From Pseudomonas versuta (GTDB lineage Bacteria; Pseudomonadota; Gammaproteobacteria; Pseudomonadales; Pseudomonadaceae): DNA of 64,000 nt. Positions 8,831-17,661 of the stretch are shown piece after piece. Numbering within the stretch: position 1 is the first letter of the stretch; each line of letters opens with the position of its first letter. The notes beneath the pieces are model-generated. The model was not told where the DNA came from, searched no databases, and saw nothing but the letters and a program-made list of their open reading frames with translations. Where the stretch lies: positions 4,606,001 to 4,670,000 of the forward strand of contig NZ_CP012676.1 in NCBI RefSeq assembly GCF_001294575.1, in the 5' to 3' direction. A program made the translations under genes and the position numbers.

Positions 8831-9976
8831 TTATGCGGCTGTTTGCTCTGCGCCAAAGGCGCCCTGACGCAACACGAGAATGACCAGCACCAACGCTCCG
8901 GCCGCCATAAACAGCGGCAGGGCATGCCCGCTGACCCACTGGCTGCCAGCGCCTGCGGCCAGCGGTCCGATGAGGCATCCAATGCCCCATAGCTGGGCTA
9001 TATGGGCGTTGGCCCGTACCAGCGCGTCGTCGCGGTAGCGCTCGCCGATCAAAATCAACGACAAGGTGAACAGGCCGCCTGCGCTGGCGCCGAAAATCAC
9101 CCACAGCGGCCAGATCAACAGGGTATTGAGCAAGAGCGGGACTGCCAGACTCGACAGCATCAGCAGCACCGCGCAACCGGTAAACAATGAGCGGCGCGAC
9201 AGACGGTCGGCCAGCGCGCCAATTGGCAGTTGCAGCAGGGCATCGCCGACCACCACGGTGCTGACCATTGCCAGGGCGATGTCGGCGGTAAACCCCTGGC
9301 GCAGGCAATAGACGGGCAGCAGGGTCAGAATCATGGCCTCGAAGGCTGCAAAGAGCCCTACCGCCCAGGCAATGGCTGGCAAGCCCCGACAGAATCCCAG
9401 CAGATCCTTGAAAGTCACGCTGTACGCTTCGGTGACGGGGGCACCCTCGCGGCCCATCAGCAGCAAGGGCGCCAAGGTCAACAACGCCACGCCGATCCAG
9501 AATCCGTAGTCGCCTTCAGAGCCGACCAGGCCCAATAGCAGGGGCCCGGACAGTTGGCTCAAGGCATAGGCCGAGCCATACAGCGCCACCAGGCGGCCGC
9601 GCCATTGTTCGACCACCAGTTGGTTGATCCAGCTTTCACCGAGAATAAAAATGATCGTGAGCACCACACCGATCAGCAGTCGCAACGCCAGCCACACCGG
9701 GTAGCTGGGCAGTAACGCCAGCAGCCCGATGGACATCGCGCCACACCACAAACACAGACGCATCAGGGCTGGCGTGCCAAAGCGCGAGGCCAGTTTGCTG
9801 GCCAGGCTGGCACCTACCAGAACGCCGATTGCCGGCATGGCTGCCATCACGCCAATCGCGAACCCGCCATACCCCCAGCTTTCGAGCCGGAACGACACCA
9901 GCGGCATGCTCACACCCAGCGCCAGGCCGACGCTGAGTACCGATGCCAGTACAGCGAAGTAGGTCGCCCAACGCAT
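8831..9976 (-). CDS. MFS transporter, YcaD-like
   Basis: 381-aa polytopic inner-membrane protein with about 12 hydrophobic segments in two six-helix halves. The first loop carries GVLVGASLASKLASRFGTP, an MFS loop 2-3 pattern, and the second half starts near residue 200 with FAAFEAMILTLLPVYCLRQG. Sequence character resembles YcaD-type MFS proteins; the substrate is unknown. It lies immediately upstream (36 bases into the leader, then a REP) of kauB in the same direction, so it may export or import an amine-catabolism intermediate, but this is context only. Confidence 0.82.
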   Translation of the reverse strand: MRWATYFAVLASVLSVGLALGVSMPLVSFRLESWGYGGFAIGVMAAMPAIGVLVGASLASKLASRFGTPALMRLCLWCGAMSIGLLALLPSYPVWLALRLLIGVVLTIIFILGESWINQLVVEQWRGRLVALYGSAYALSQLSGPLLLGLVGSEGDYGFWIGVALLTLAPLLLMGREGAPVTEAYSVTFKDLLGFCRGLPAIAWAVGLFAAFEAMILTLLPVYCLRQGFTADIALAMVSTVVVGDALLQLPIGALADRLSRRSLFTGCAVLLMLSSLAVPLLLNTLLIWPLWVIFGASAGGLFTLSLILIGERYRDDALVRANAHIAQLWGIGCLIGPLAAGAGSQWVSGHALPLFMAAGALVLVILVLRQGAFGAEQTAA

Positions 9977-10020
9977 CTGTGTGCTCCTGTGGATAACTAA
10001 AAATAAAGGTTTAAAGCAAA

Positions 10021-10107
10021 TGTGGGAGCGGGCTGCCCGCGATCAAAGCACCAGAGTCCATCAAGCAGACCGGGGTGCAATTATCGCGGGCAAGCCCGCT
10101 CCCACAG
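10021..10107. repeat. REP palindrome of a second sequence class
   Basis: Inverted repeat with arms TGTGGGAGCGGGCTGCCCGC and GCGGGCAAGCCCGCTCCCAC, separated by about 45 bases. The core GGGAGCGGGC...GCCCGC differs from the GGAGCGAGC class found elsewhere in the window. It lies between two co-directional genes (kauB upstream, MFS gene downstream on the minus strand), unlike most of the others. Confidence 0.9.
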
Positions 10108-10125
10108 AGTGTTGCGTGTGCGCTG

Positions 10126-11619
10126 TTACAGCTTGATCCAGGTGGACTTCAGCTCGGTGTATTTATCGAACGCGTGCAGCGACTTGTCACGGCCGTTACC
10201 CGACTGTTTGAAACCACCAAACGGCGCCGTCATGTCGCCGCCATCGTATTGGTTGACCCACACGCTGCCGGCGCGCAGGGCCTTGGCTGTCAGGTGAGCC
10301 TTGGAGATATCGGCGGTCCAGACCGCAGCCGCCAGGCCGTATGGCGTGTCGTTGGCAATCTGGATCGCCTCTGCGGCGGTGTCGAAGGAAATAACCGACA
10401 AGACCGGGCCAAAGATTTCTTCCTGGGCGATTTTCATCGCGTTGCTCACGCCGTCGAAAATAGTCGGTTCGACGTAGGTGCCGCCGGTTTCCTGCAGGAT
10501 TCGATTACCACCGGCAACCAGTTTTGCGCCTTCGCTATGGCCGGACTCGATGTACGACAGCACGGTGTTCATTTGCTGAGTGTCGACCAGCGCGCCAACG
10601 GTAGTGGCCGGATCCAGCGGGTTGCCCGGCTTCCAGGCCTTGAGGGCTTCGATGACCAGTGGCAGGAACTTGTCCTTGATCGAGCGCTCGACCAGCAGGC
10701 GCGAACCTGCGGTACAGACTTCGCCCTGGTTGAAGGCGATGGCGCTGGCAGCGGATTCGGCAGCGGCTTGCAGGTCGGGAGCATCGGCGAAGACGATGTT
10801 CGGGCTCTTGCCGCCGGCTTCGAGCCAGATGCGTTTCATGTTGGATTCGCCGGAATAGATCATCAGCTGCTTGGCGATTTTGGTCGAGCCGGTAAATACC
10901 AGGGTGTCGACATCCATGTGCAAGGCCAGGGCTTTGCCGACAGTGTGACCGTAACCTGGCAGGACGTTCAGGACGCCAGCCGGAATGCCGGCTTCAACGG
11001 CCAGTGCAGCAATGCGGATGGCAGTCAGCGGCGATTTTTCGGACGGCTTGAGGATCACCGAGTTGCCGGTCGACAGCGCAGGGCCGAGCTTCCAGCAGGC
11101 CATCATCAACGGGAAGTTCCACGGCACGATGGCGGCGACTACGCCGACCGCTTCGCGGGTAACCAGGCCCAACTGGTCGTGCGGGGTGGCTGCAACCTCG
11201 TCGTAAATCTTGTCGATGGCTTCACCGCTCCAGCTCAGCGCACCGGCTGCACCGGGTACGTCGATGTGCAGTGAATCGCTGATCGGCTTGCCCATGTCCA
11301 GGGTTTCAAGCAGGGCCAGTTCTTCGGCGTTTTGCTTGAGCAGACCGGCAAAGCGGATCATGGCGGCTTTGCGCTTGGCCGGTGCCAGACGCGACCAGAC
11401 GCCTGATTCAAAGGTCTTGCGTGCCACTTCTACGGCGCGTTGGGCGTCTGCTGCATCGCAGCTGGCAACTTTGCCCAGCAAGCGGCCGTCGACCGGGCTG
11501 AGACACTCGAACGTTTCATTGGAGACCGCGTCGGTGTATTCACCGTTGATGTAGGCGCGACCTTCGATTTTCAGCTGTTTGGCCCGTTGTTCCCAATCAG
11601 CACGCGTCAGGGTGGTCAT
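10126..11619 (-). CDS. kauB: NAD(P)-dependent aldehyde dehydrogenase of polyamine catabolism
   Basis: 497-aa aldehyde dehydrogenase that oxidises omega-amino or guanidino aldehydes (gamma-aminobutyraldehyde type) to the acids. Catalytic Cys302 lies in FNQGEVCTAGSR, the general base Glu in LEAGGKSPN, the NAD-binding motif in FTGSTKIAKQ, and the conserved end in APFGGFKQSGNGRDKS. Length and sequence closely resemble P. aeruginosa KauB. It probably removes the aldehyde made by amine oxidases such as the flavoprotein at 3948. It is divergent from the cupin gene across a 238-base region. Confidence 0.9.
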   Translation of the reverse strand: MTTLTRADWEQRAKQLKIEGRAYINGEYTDAVSNETFECLSPVDGRLLGKVASCDAADAQRAVEVARKTFESGVWSRLAPAKRKAAMIRFAGLLKQNAEELALLETLDMGKPISDSLHIDVPGAAGALSWSGEAIDKIYDEVAATPHDQLGLVTREAVGVVAAIVPWNFPLMMACWKLGPALSTGNSVILKPSEKSPLTAIRIAALAVEAGIPAGVLNVLPGYGHTVGKALALHMDVDTLVFTGSTKIAKQLMIYSGESNMKRIWLEAGGKSPNIVFADAPDLQAAAESAASAIAFNQGEVCTAGSRLLVERSIKDKFLPLVIEALKAWKPGNPLDPATTVGALVDTQQMNTVLSYIESGHSEGAKLVAGGNRILQETGGTYVEPTIFDGVSNAMKIAQEEIFGPVLSVISFDTAAEAIQIANDTPYGLAAAVWTADISKAHLTAKALRAGSVWVNQYDGGDMTAPFGGFKQSGNGRDKSLHAFDKYTELKSTWIKL

Positions 11620-11857
11620 TCGAGTGTCCTCCTCTTATTAAAAATAGAAGCGCTCAGGCTTTAGCATGGCGCGTCATGGATGCTGTCCGATCCACTAAAG
11701 TGATCGGTACGAGACTTGCGCCACCCTAAACCAGTGGCCCTGGAACTTTCAATATATTTGACACATGTGTCGCAAACGGCAAGGCTTGTTCGTTTTAATA
11801 AACATCGCCTTTTGCCTTTCTGACCACACACGCAGCAATTTCGGGGGTACAAAAAAA
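11620..11857. promoter_or_regulatory. kauB / cupin divergent promoter region with a perfect palindrome
   Basis: The region contains GACACATGTGTC (11760-11771), a perfect 12-base palindrome whose left half is part of TTGACA (11758-11763), a consensus -35 hexamer reading toward the cupin gene. No good -10 at 17 bases was found. It may be an operator for the divergent pair; the regulator is unidentified. Confidence 0.4.
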
Positions 11858-12220
11858 ATGAGCATTGCCACTATTGTCGACTTCAGCACTGCCAAAACCC
11901 AGGCTGATCGCTTCAGCCCTGCACCGGAAAAAGTGCTCAAGGGGAACCCCGAGCAAGTTATCCACAACCATTACGACAGCCCTTGTGGGCAGATGAGCGC
12001 GGGGGTGTGGGAAGGCGCTGTGGGTCAGTGGACGGTCAATTACACCGAGCATGAATATTGCGAAATCCTGCAGGGCGTTTCAGTTCTGCGTGACAAGGAA
12101 GGTAATGCCAAGACTCTGCGGGCCGGTGACCGTTTTGTCATCCCTGCCGGCTTCAGTGGCACGTGGGAAGTGCTGGAGCCATGTCGCAAGGTGTACGTGG
12201 TGTTTGAGCAAAAGCCCTGA
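11858..12220 (+). CDS. Cupin domain-containing protein
   Basis: 120-aa single-domain cupin of the DUF861 type (related to the cupins of ureidoglycine aminohydrolase). Visible are the central GVWEGAVGQWTVNYTEHEYCEILQG segment and the second half GDRFVIPAGFSGTWEVLEP with the C-terminal KVYVVFEQ. The ATG at 11858 is preferred over the upstream frame because it starts the conserved domain, although its ribosome site is weak (GGGGG 13-17 bases upstream). In Pseudomonas a small cupin is commonly found beside kauB and amine-catabolism genes. Function is unproven; it may bind a metal or a small amine-derived ligand. It ends at a bidirectional terminator shared with rpmG. Confidence 0.82.
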   Translation: MSIATIVDFSTAKTQADRFSPAPEKVLKGNPEQVIHNHYDSPCGQMSAGVWEGAVGQWTVNYTEHEYCEILQGVSVLRDKEGNAKTLRAGDRFVIPAGFSGTWEVLEPCRKVYVVFEQKP

Positions 12221-12337
12221 GCCGATAGTTGGCGGCCGGGCGATCGTGGCGCAGGCGGGGGGTGTGACCATGACGCTGGGTCAGATCGGGAAGTGGATGT
12301 GAGAGCGGTTTCACGTGCGACAGTCAGCACGCGGCAA

Positions 12338-12375
12338 CAAAAAAGGCCCGTATCGTGAGATGCGGGCCTTTTTTG
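12338..12375. terminator. Bidirectional intrinsic terminator (cupin / rpmBG)
   Basis: Stem AAAAAAGGCCCG / CGGGCCTTTTTT around a 12-base loop, with an A tract on one side and a T tract on the other, so it can terminate both the cupin transcript and the rpmBG transcript. Confidence 0.93.
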
Positions 12376-12391
12376 TAAGAAGTAAAACCAA

Positions 12392-12547
12392 TTACTTGAT
12401 TTTGGCTTCTTTGTAGATCACGTGCTTGCGAACCCGCGGATCGAATTTTTTGATTTCGATTTTGTCCGGAGTGGTGCGCTTGTTCTTATCTGTGGTGTAG
12501 AAATGGCCTGTACCAGCGCTCGACACCAAACGGATCAATTCACGCAT
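12392..12547 (-). CDS. rpmG: 50S ribosomal protein L33
   Basis: 51-aa ribosomal protein starting [19 protein letters not shown] and ending YKEAKIK, with the conserved [14 protein letters not shown] segment. It is a component of the large subunit near the E site. This is a Cys-less form without the zinc-ribbon cysteines. It lies 11 bases downstream of rpmB in the conserved rpmB-rpmG operon and ends at a strong terminator. Confidence 0.97.
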   Translation of the reverse strand: MRELIRLVSSAGTGHFYTTDKNKRTTPDKIEIKKFDPRVRKHVIYKEAKIK

Positions 12548-12558
12548 GATTAGCTCCC

Positions 12559-12792
12559 TTAGATCTTGCCATCGCGGCGGATTTCGGCCAGCACGACAGT
12601 GATGCCACGCTTGTCGATGATGCGCATGCCTTTAGCAGATACGCGCAGACGAACAAAACGTTTCTCTTCTTCAACCCAGAAGCGGTGATGCTGCAGGTTC
12701 GGCAGGAAACGACGACGGGTTTTGTTATTTGCGTGGGAAATGTTATTCCCAGTCACCGGACCCTTACCGGTAACTTGACAGACTCTCGACAT
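12559..12792 (-). CDS. rpmB: 50S ribosomal protein L28
   Basis: 77-aa large-subunit protein with the L28 signature [34 protein letters not shown], and [16 protein letters not shown]. First gene of rpmB-rpmG. The leader from the predicted promoter at 12940-12968 is about 140 bases. No zinc-ribbon cysteine pairs are seen. Confidence 0.97.
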   Translation of the reverse strand: MSRVCQVTGKGPVTGNNISHANNKTRRRFLPNLQHHRFWVEEEKRFVRLRVSAKGMRIIDKRGITVVLAEIRRDGKI

Positions 12793-12939
12793 GCCTCAGC
12801 CCTCTAAAACCACATGCCCAACCCGGCATGGGTTGGCCGCTTAATCTCTCAGTCATGGCGCCAGGCGCCGCGTTTCTTTAAGGGTCTTACCGGCTACACC
12901 TACAAACGAAGGAACCGGGCCCCTAGAAAAGAGCGCTGC

Positions 12940-12968
12940 TTTATACCAGAAAGACTAAAGAGCAACAA
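12940..12968 (-). promoter_or_regulatory. Predicted sigma-70 promoter of rpmBG
   Basis: On the minus strand, TTGTTG (complement of 12963-12968) is followed after exactly 17 bases by TATAAA (complement of 12940-12945), itself preceded by TGG, giving an extended -10. The position, 140-150 bases upstream of rpmB, suits a ribosomal-protein promoter with an untranslated leader. Confidence 0.6.
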
Positions 12969-13304
12969 CACGAACTGTGGTTTGCTGTAATTAATTAAGC
13001 TGGCAGTCTAACGACAATTCACGCTAAAGCCCATGCCTGCTTGAGTTTTACCGCTCGTCGCGAGGTGAAAGGTTTCAGTGCGAATTTTGTGCTTTGACGC
13101 TGCTGTCGAAGGCCGCGATGAGGTCGGGCGGGTCTTGATATGGCCGAAAAAACGCCCGTTTCGTGCTCTGCAGGAGCCTTCGGCAGCCGCTACAGGGAAC
13201 GGAGCGTATTAAAAAGTAGTCATTTGTCTATCAGGTCACTAGGGTGAGTCTTTTCCAGACTGCGCCTGCAGATGGGCCACATCGACTTGCAAAGGAAACA
13301 GATC
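12969..13304. other. Intergenic region rpmB to peptide-binding protein
   Basis: About 340 bases with no convincing gene. It contains an AT-rich stretch (TAATTAATTAA near 12989) and a degenerate REP-like palindrome at 13168-13195 (CTGCAGGAGCC...GCTACAG with the CTTCGGCAG core of another Pseudomonas REP class). The ribosome site AAAGGAAAC precedes the start at 13305. The divergent promoters of rpmBG and the binding-protein gene must lie here. Confidence 0.6.
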
Positions 13305-14891
13305 ATGCGTCTCGCTGCCGCCCCCTTATTGCTCACCTTTTGCCTGAGCCCGCTGGCTCAGGCGGCCACCTTGAGTGTTTGCACCGAGGCCAGTCCCGAA
13401 GGGTTCGATGTGGTGCAGTACAACTCGCTCACGACCACCAATGCCTCGGCAGACGTGCTGATGAATCGCCTGGTGGATTTTGATGTCCGGGCGGCCAGGT
13501 TGGTGCCCAGCCTGGCGCAAAGCTGGTCAGTGTCTCCTGACGGCCTTGTGTACGACTTCAAATTACGGCCAGGCGTCAAATTTCACAGCACGCCCTATTT
13601 CACCCCGAGCCGTGAATTGAATGCCGATGACGTGCGTTTCAGCTTCGAGCGCATGCTTGACCCGAACAATCCTTGGCACAAAGTGGCGCAAAGCGGTTTC
13701 CCCCATGCGCAGTCCTTGCAGTTGCCGGATCTGATCAAAAAAATCGAAACCCCTGACCCGTTGACCGTGCGCTTTACCCTCAGCCGTCCTGATTCAACGT
13801 TCCTGCCGGCGTTGAGCATGGGCTTTGCGTCGATCTATTCGGCCGAATATGCCGACAAACTGCTCAAGGCCGGTACGCCGCAGCTGATGAACAGTCAGCC
13901 GATCGGTACCGGGCCTTTTGTGTTCACGCGTTTTCAGAAAGATGCAGTGGTGCGTTACAAGGCCAACCCGGACTATTTCGCGGGCAAGCCGGCCATCGAC
14001 GGGCTGATTTTTGCCATCACTCCGGACGCTAACGTGCGTCTGCAGAAATTACGCCGCAATGAATGCCAGATTGCGCTCTCCCCCAAGCCGCTGGATGTAG
14101 ATGCCGCGACCAAGGACCCGGCACTGAGCGTTGCGCAAACCCCGGCCTTCATGACGGCCTTTGTGGCCATCAACAGTCAGCACCCGCCGCTGGACAAGCC
14201 CGAAGTGCGTCAGGCGATCAATCTGGCATTCGATAAAGACACTTACCTGAAGGCGGTGTTCGAGAACAGTGCGCAGACTGCCAATGGCATTTATCCACCC
14301 ACGACCTGGGGTTACGCCAAGGATTTGCCGGGTTATGCCCATGATCCGCAAAAAGCCAAAGAGCTATTGGCCAAGGCTGGTCTCAAGGACGGCTTCAAAA
14401 CCACCATCTGGACCCGCCCTACCGGTAGCGTGCTGAACCCGAATCCGAGCCTGGGGGCGCAGTTGCTGCAGGCGGACCTGGACAAGGTAGGCATCAAGGC
14501 GGACATCCGGGTGATCGAGTGGGGCGAATTGATACGCCGCGCCAAAGCAGGAGAGCATGACCTGCTGTTTATGGGCTGGGCCGGCGATAACGGTGACCCG
14601 GACAACTTCCTGACCCCGCAGTTTTCATGTGCGGCAGTTAAGTCAGGGACTAACTTTGCGCGCTATTGCGACAAGACTCTGGATAGCCTGATCAGCGAGG
14701 GCAAAACCCTCACCGATCAGGACAAGCGCAGTGCGCTGTATCAAAAGGCCCAGGCATTGATTCAGCAGCAAGCGCTCTGGCTGCCACTGGCACATCCAAC
14801 TGCCTACGCGCTTACCCGTAAAGACGTACAGGGCTATCAGGTGAGTCCATTCGGGCGTCAGGACTTTTCGACGGTCAGCATCAAACCCTGA
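13305..14891 (+). CDS. Orphan ABC-transporter peptide-binding protein (DppA type)
   Basis: 528-aa periplasmic binding protein of the SBP_bac_5 family. The Sec signal is MRLAAAPLLLTFCLSPLAQA with cleavage after AQA, then the mature start ATLSVCTEASPEGFD. Family landmarks include SWSVSPDGLVYDFKLRPGVKFH, the ELNADDVRFSFERML segment, and IGTGPFVFTRFQKD. The start at 13305 has AAAGGAAAC upstream; an in-frame ATG at 13272 is less likely. No permease or ATPase genes are adjacent. In P. aeruginosa a similar lone binding protein upstream of radC is regarded as one of several that feed the shared Dpp dipeptide permease, which fits the isolation seen here. Peptide specificity cannot be predicted. Confidence 0.88.
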   Translation: MRLAAAPLLLTFCLSPLAQAATLSVCTEASPEGFDVVQYNSLTTTNASADVLMNRLVDFDVRAARLVPSLAQSWSVSPDGLVYDFKLRPGVKFHSTPYFTPSRELNADDVRFSFERMLDPNNPWHKVAQSGFPHAQSLQLPDLIKKIETPDPLTVRFTLSRPDSTFLPALSMGFASIYSAEYADKLLKAGTPQLMNSQPIGTGPFVFTRFQKDAVVRYKANPDYFAGKPAIDGLIFAITPDANVRLQKLRRNECQIALSPKPLDVDAATKDPALSVAQTPAFMTAFVAINSQHPPLDKPEVRQAINLAFDKDTYLKAVFENSAQTANGIYPPTTWGYAKDLPGYAHDPQKAKELLAKAGLKDGFKTTIWTRPTGSVLNPNPSLGAQLLQADLDKVGIKADIRVIEWGELIRRAKAGEHDLLFMGWAGDNGDPDNFLTPQFSCAAVKSGTNFARYCDKTLDSLISEGKTLTDQDKRSALYQKAQALIQQQALWLPLAHPTAYALTRKDVQGYQVSPFGRQDFSTVSIKP

Positions 14892-14894
14892 GGG

Positions 14895-15569
14895 CTACAT
14901 CCAGCCATGTTCGACCATTGAGAGGGGCTCACCGTCTCCGACGATAAAGTGATCCAGCACTCGCACTTCGATCAAGTCCAGGGCCTCGGTCAGGCGTTTG
15001 GTCAGAGTGCGGTCGGCTTGGCTGGGCTCAGTGATGCCAGAGGGGTGGTTGTGGCAAAGAATGACCGCCGCAGCGTTATGGGCAAGGGCGCGTTTGACCA
15101 CTTGGCGCGGATATACGCTGGCGCTGTCGATGGAGCCCCTGAACAGCACCTCAAAGGCCAGCATCCGGTGTTTGGAGTCCATAAACAGGCAACCGAACAC
15201 TTCGTGGAGTTCGTGGCGCAGCAACGACTTGAGATAGTCCCGAACGGCCTGCGGGCTCTCCAGTGCCGAGTCGCGGCGCAGGCGTTCTGCCAGGTGGCGG
15301 CGACCCATTTCCAGCACCGCCTGCAACTGGCTGAACTTGGCTGGCCCCAGCCCCAGCTGACAACAGAACGCAGCGACATCTGCTTCCAGCAAGGCCCTCA
15401 GGCTGCCGAATTCAGCGAGTAAATGCCGCGCCAGGTCGACCGCGCTTTTGCCTGAAACGCCGGTTCGCAGGAAGATTGCCAGCAGTTCGGCGTCCGAAAG
15501 ACTGGATGATCCGTGTTCTAAAAGTTTCTCGCGCGGTCGCTCTGCCGCCGGCCAATCTCTAATGCTCAT
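14895..15569 (-). CDS. radC: RadC family protein (JAMM domain)
   Basis: 224-aa protein with an N-terminal helix-hairpin-helix region (residues about 10-80; [25 protein letters not shown]) and a C-terminal JAB1/MPN-like domain with the metal motif [16 protein letters not shown] (HxHPxG-x6-D) and upstream glutamate. Named a DNA-repair protein, but its true activity is unsettled; the JAMM motif suggests metal-dependent hydrolysis. It converges on the peptide-binding gene with only a 3-base gap and is divergent from coaBC, the normal Pseudomonas order. Confidence 0.95.
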   Translation of the reverse strand: MSIRDWPAAERPREKLLEHGSSSLSDAELLAIFLRTGVSGKSAVDLARHLLAEFGSLRALLEADVAAFCCQLGLGPAKFSQLQAVLEMGRRHLAERLRRDSALESPQAVRDYLKSLLRHELHEVFGCLFMDSKHRMLAFEVLFRGSIDSASVYPRQVVKRALAHNAAAVILCHNHPSGITEPSQADRTLTKRLTEALDLIEVRVLDHFIVGDGEPLSMVEHGWM

Positions 15570-15691
15570 AACACCTCCATGTAAGTGGGCGCCGCTGTTC
15601 CCTGGCAGGCGCTGTGTTATCTTAGCCCATCATTTTTGCGTGGCATTTGGCCATTTACCGCGCAGTCATCATCGAACTAAAAGGCAGGCCT

Positions 15692-16900
15692 ATGCAGCGG
15701 CTGTATCGAAAACGCATTGTTTTGGGCGTCGGCGGCGGCATCGCGGCTTACAAGAGTGCAGAGCTGGTTCGTCGTCTGCTGGATCAAGGCGCCGAAGTGC
15801 GGGTTGTCATGACGCGCGGCGGTAGCGAGTTCATCACCCCGCTGACCATGCAGGCCCTGTCCGGGCACCCCGTTCATCTGGACTTGCTCGACCCGGCGGC
15901 TGAAGCCGCAATGGGCCATATCGAGCTGGCCAAGTGGGCCGATCTGGTATTGATCGCGCCAGCGACGGCGGACTTGATCGCCCGTCTTGCTCAAGGTCTG
16001 GCCAATGATCTGCTGACCACGCTGGTACTGGCCACTGACGCAACGGTCGCCATTGCGCCAGCGATGAATCAGGCCATGTGGCGTGACCCGGCCACCCAGG
16101 CCAACACCCGATTGCTTGAAACCCGCGGCCTGCGTGTGTTTGGCCCGGCCTCCGGGAGCCAGGCCTGTGGTGACGTGGGCTTTGGCCGCATGCTTGAAGC
16201 TGATGACCTGGTGCACTGCGCCGCCGAGTGTTTTCAGCGTCAGGTCTTGACCGGCAAGCATGTACTGATCACGGCGGGTCCGACTCAGGAAAACATCGAT
16301 CCGGTGCGCTACATCACTAACCACAGCTCCGGGAAAATGGGCTTTGCCCTGGCAGAAGCCGCGGTTGAAGCCGGTGCCCGGGTGACCCTGATTACCGGTC
16401 CGGTGCACTTGCCGACCCCGGATCGGGTAAGCCGAATCGACGTGGTCAGTGCCCGCGACATGCTGGCGGCCTGTGAAGCAGCGATCCCCTGTGATGTATT
16501 TATTGCGTCTGCTGCGGTTGCGGATTACCGCCCTGAAGTCGTTGCCCCGCAGAAACTCAAGAAAGACCCTACCAAGGGTGACGGCCTGTTGCTGCAGATG
16601 GTGCGCAATCCAGACATTCTGGCCACCATCGCTTCGCGCCCTGACCGCCCTTTTAGTGTCGGCTTTGCCGCAGAGACCGAGCACTTGCTCGATTACGCCG
16701 CGCGCAAGCTCAAAGACAAAAACCTCGACCTGATTGTGGCCAACGATGTGGCTAACCCCAGCATCGGTTTCAACAGCGAAGAAAACGCGTGCAGCGTGAT
16801 TGACCGTCAACTGCATGCCACTGTGTTTGCCCAGACCAGCAAGGGCAAGATTGCCCGCCAGCTGATCACTTTTATCGCCGAACGTCTGAACCAGGTTTAA
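15692..16900 (+). CDS. coaBC: Bifunctional phosphopantothenoylcysteine decarboxylase / synthetase
   Basis: 402-aa fusion for coenzyme A synthesis, joining 4'-phosphopantothenate to cysteine (CoaB) and decarboxylating the product (CoaC). The flavin-binding CoaC half is N-terminal ([18 protein letters not shown], then [21 protein letters not shown] and APAMNQAMW). The CoaB half begins near residue 190 with [17 protein letters not shown] and [12 protein letters not shown] and ends with the KLKKDP lysine motif region. The start at 15692 gives the normal length; the upstream frame is discarded. It runs straight into dut 5 bases later and is co-transcribed with it. Confidence 0.96.
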   Translation: MQRLYRKRIVLGVGGGIAAYKSAELVRRLLDQGAEVRVVMTRGGSEFITPLTMQALSGHPVHLDLLDPAAEAAMGHIELAKWADLVLIAPATADLIARLAQGLANDLLTTLVLATDATVAIAPAMNQAMWRDPATQANTRLLETRGLRVFGPASGSQACGDVGFGRMLEADDLVHCAAECFQRQVLTGKHVLITAGPTQENIDPVRYITNHSSGKMGFALAEAAVEAGARVTLITGPVHLPTPDRVSRIDVVSARDMLAACEAAIPCDVFIASAAVADYRPEVVAPQKLKKDPTKGDGLLLQMVRNPDILATIASRPDRPFSVGFAAETEHLLDYAARKLKDKNLDLIVANDVANPSIGFNSEENACSVIDRQLHATVFAQTSKGKIARQLITFIAERLNQV

Positions 16901-16905
16901 CTCGT

Positions 16906-17361
16906 ATGCACGCTTTGCAAGCCAAAATCCTCGATCCACGCATTGGTAACGAATTCCCGCTGCCGCAGTACGCCACGCCTGGCTCCGCCGGCCTCGACCT
17001 GCGCGCCATGCTTAAACAGGACACCGTTCTTGAACCGGGCCAGACCCTGTTGATCCCGACCGGTCTGTCGGTCTACATCGGTGATCCGGGCTTGGCTGCC
17101 TTGATTCTGCCGCGCTCCGGGCTTGGTCATAAACACGGCATCGTGCTGGGTAATCTGGTAGGCCTGATCGACTCTGATTATCAGGGCGAACTGATGGTTT
17201 CGTGTTGGAACCGTGGCCAGACCGCCTTCAACATCACTATTGGTGAGCGGATTGCTCAACTGGTGCTGGTACCGGTGGTACAGGCTCACTTTGAGCTGGT
17301 CGAAGAATTCGACGAAAGCCAGCGTGGCGCTGGCGGCTTCGGTCATTCCGGCAGCCTCTGA
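16906..17361 (+). CDS. dut: dUTP diphosphatase
   Basis: 151-aa homotrimeric dUTPase that hydrolyses dUTP to dUMP and pyrophosphate, keeping uracil out of DNA. Motifs in order: SAGLDLRAM (motif 1), [12 protein letters not shown] (2), [11 protein letters not shown] (3), IAQLVLVPV (4) and the C-terminal P-loop-like [10 protein letters not shown] (5), all complete. It follows coaBC by 5 bases. A strong hairpin at 17369-17393 follows the stop codon. Confidence 0.97.
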   Translation: MHALQAKILDPRIGNEFPLPQYATPGSAGLDLRAMLKQDTVLEPGQTLLIPTGLSVYIGDPGLAALILPRSGLGHKHGIVLGNLVGLIDSDYQGELMVSCWNRGQTAFNITIGERIAQLVLVPVVQAHFELVEEFDESQRGAGGFGHSGSL

Positions 17362-17368
17362 TCGTACT

Positions 17369-17393
17369 CAGGTCAGGCGCCCTGCCTGACCTG
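17369..17393. terminator. Perfect hairpin downstream of dut
   Basis: Ten-base arms CAGGTCAGGC and GCCTGACCTG with a 5-base loop, starting 8 bases after the dut stop. There is no T tract, so it may be a Rho-assisted terminator or a 3' stabilising hairpin rather than a classic intrinsic terminator. Confidence 0.5.
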
Positions 17394-17661
17394 GCCCGTT
17401 AGCGTGGTAATTCAGGATGAAGCTCGCGCCAATGTCGTCACTCTTTTTATCGCCGAAATCGATGGCAGCCTTGTGCCATACGCCCCGTAATGCCAATTGG
17501 CCTCACGAACTCTCGCGTCAAAATGCCGTCCAAACCTGCAGCTTGCGCTCGACCGCACTCCGTATACCGGGGATTGCCTGCCGTAGGGCAAGGTCGAACT
17601 TCGTGTGTCTGACAGCTTCAGTACACACTCCGAATTCTCTGAAAATGGAGTACCCCTAGTA
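17394..17661. other. Non-coding region upstream of algC
   Basis: 268 bases without a convincing gene. In P. aeruginosa the algC upstream region carries AlgR sites and sigma-factor-dependent promoters; I looked for the ACCGTTCGTC-type AlgR box and saw no clear match here. The region should nevertheless contain the algC promoter. Confidence 0.4.

Noticed and set aside
10075..11274. 399-codon frame antisense to kauB
   Set aside because: Shadow frame; it begins in a REP element and overlaps a certain aldehyde dehydrogenase.
11661..11852. Short minus-strand frame with cysteine pairs (CCVC, CDTC) resembling a zinc ribbon
   Set aside because: It starts 5 bases from the divergent cupin ATG, overlaps the promoter region, lacks a ribosome site and resembles no known family; the cysteines look accidental.
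15677..16939. 420-codon frame antisense to coaBC
   Set aside because: Shadow frame; composition is typical of antisense GC-rich reading and coaBC is certain.
17394..17661. AlgR-binding sites upstream of algC
   Set aside because: No clear ACCGTTCGTC-type match was seen.
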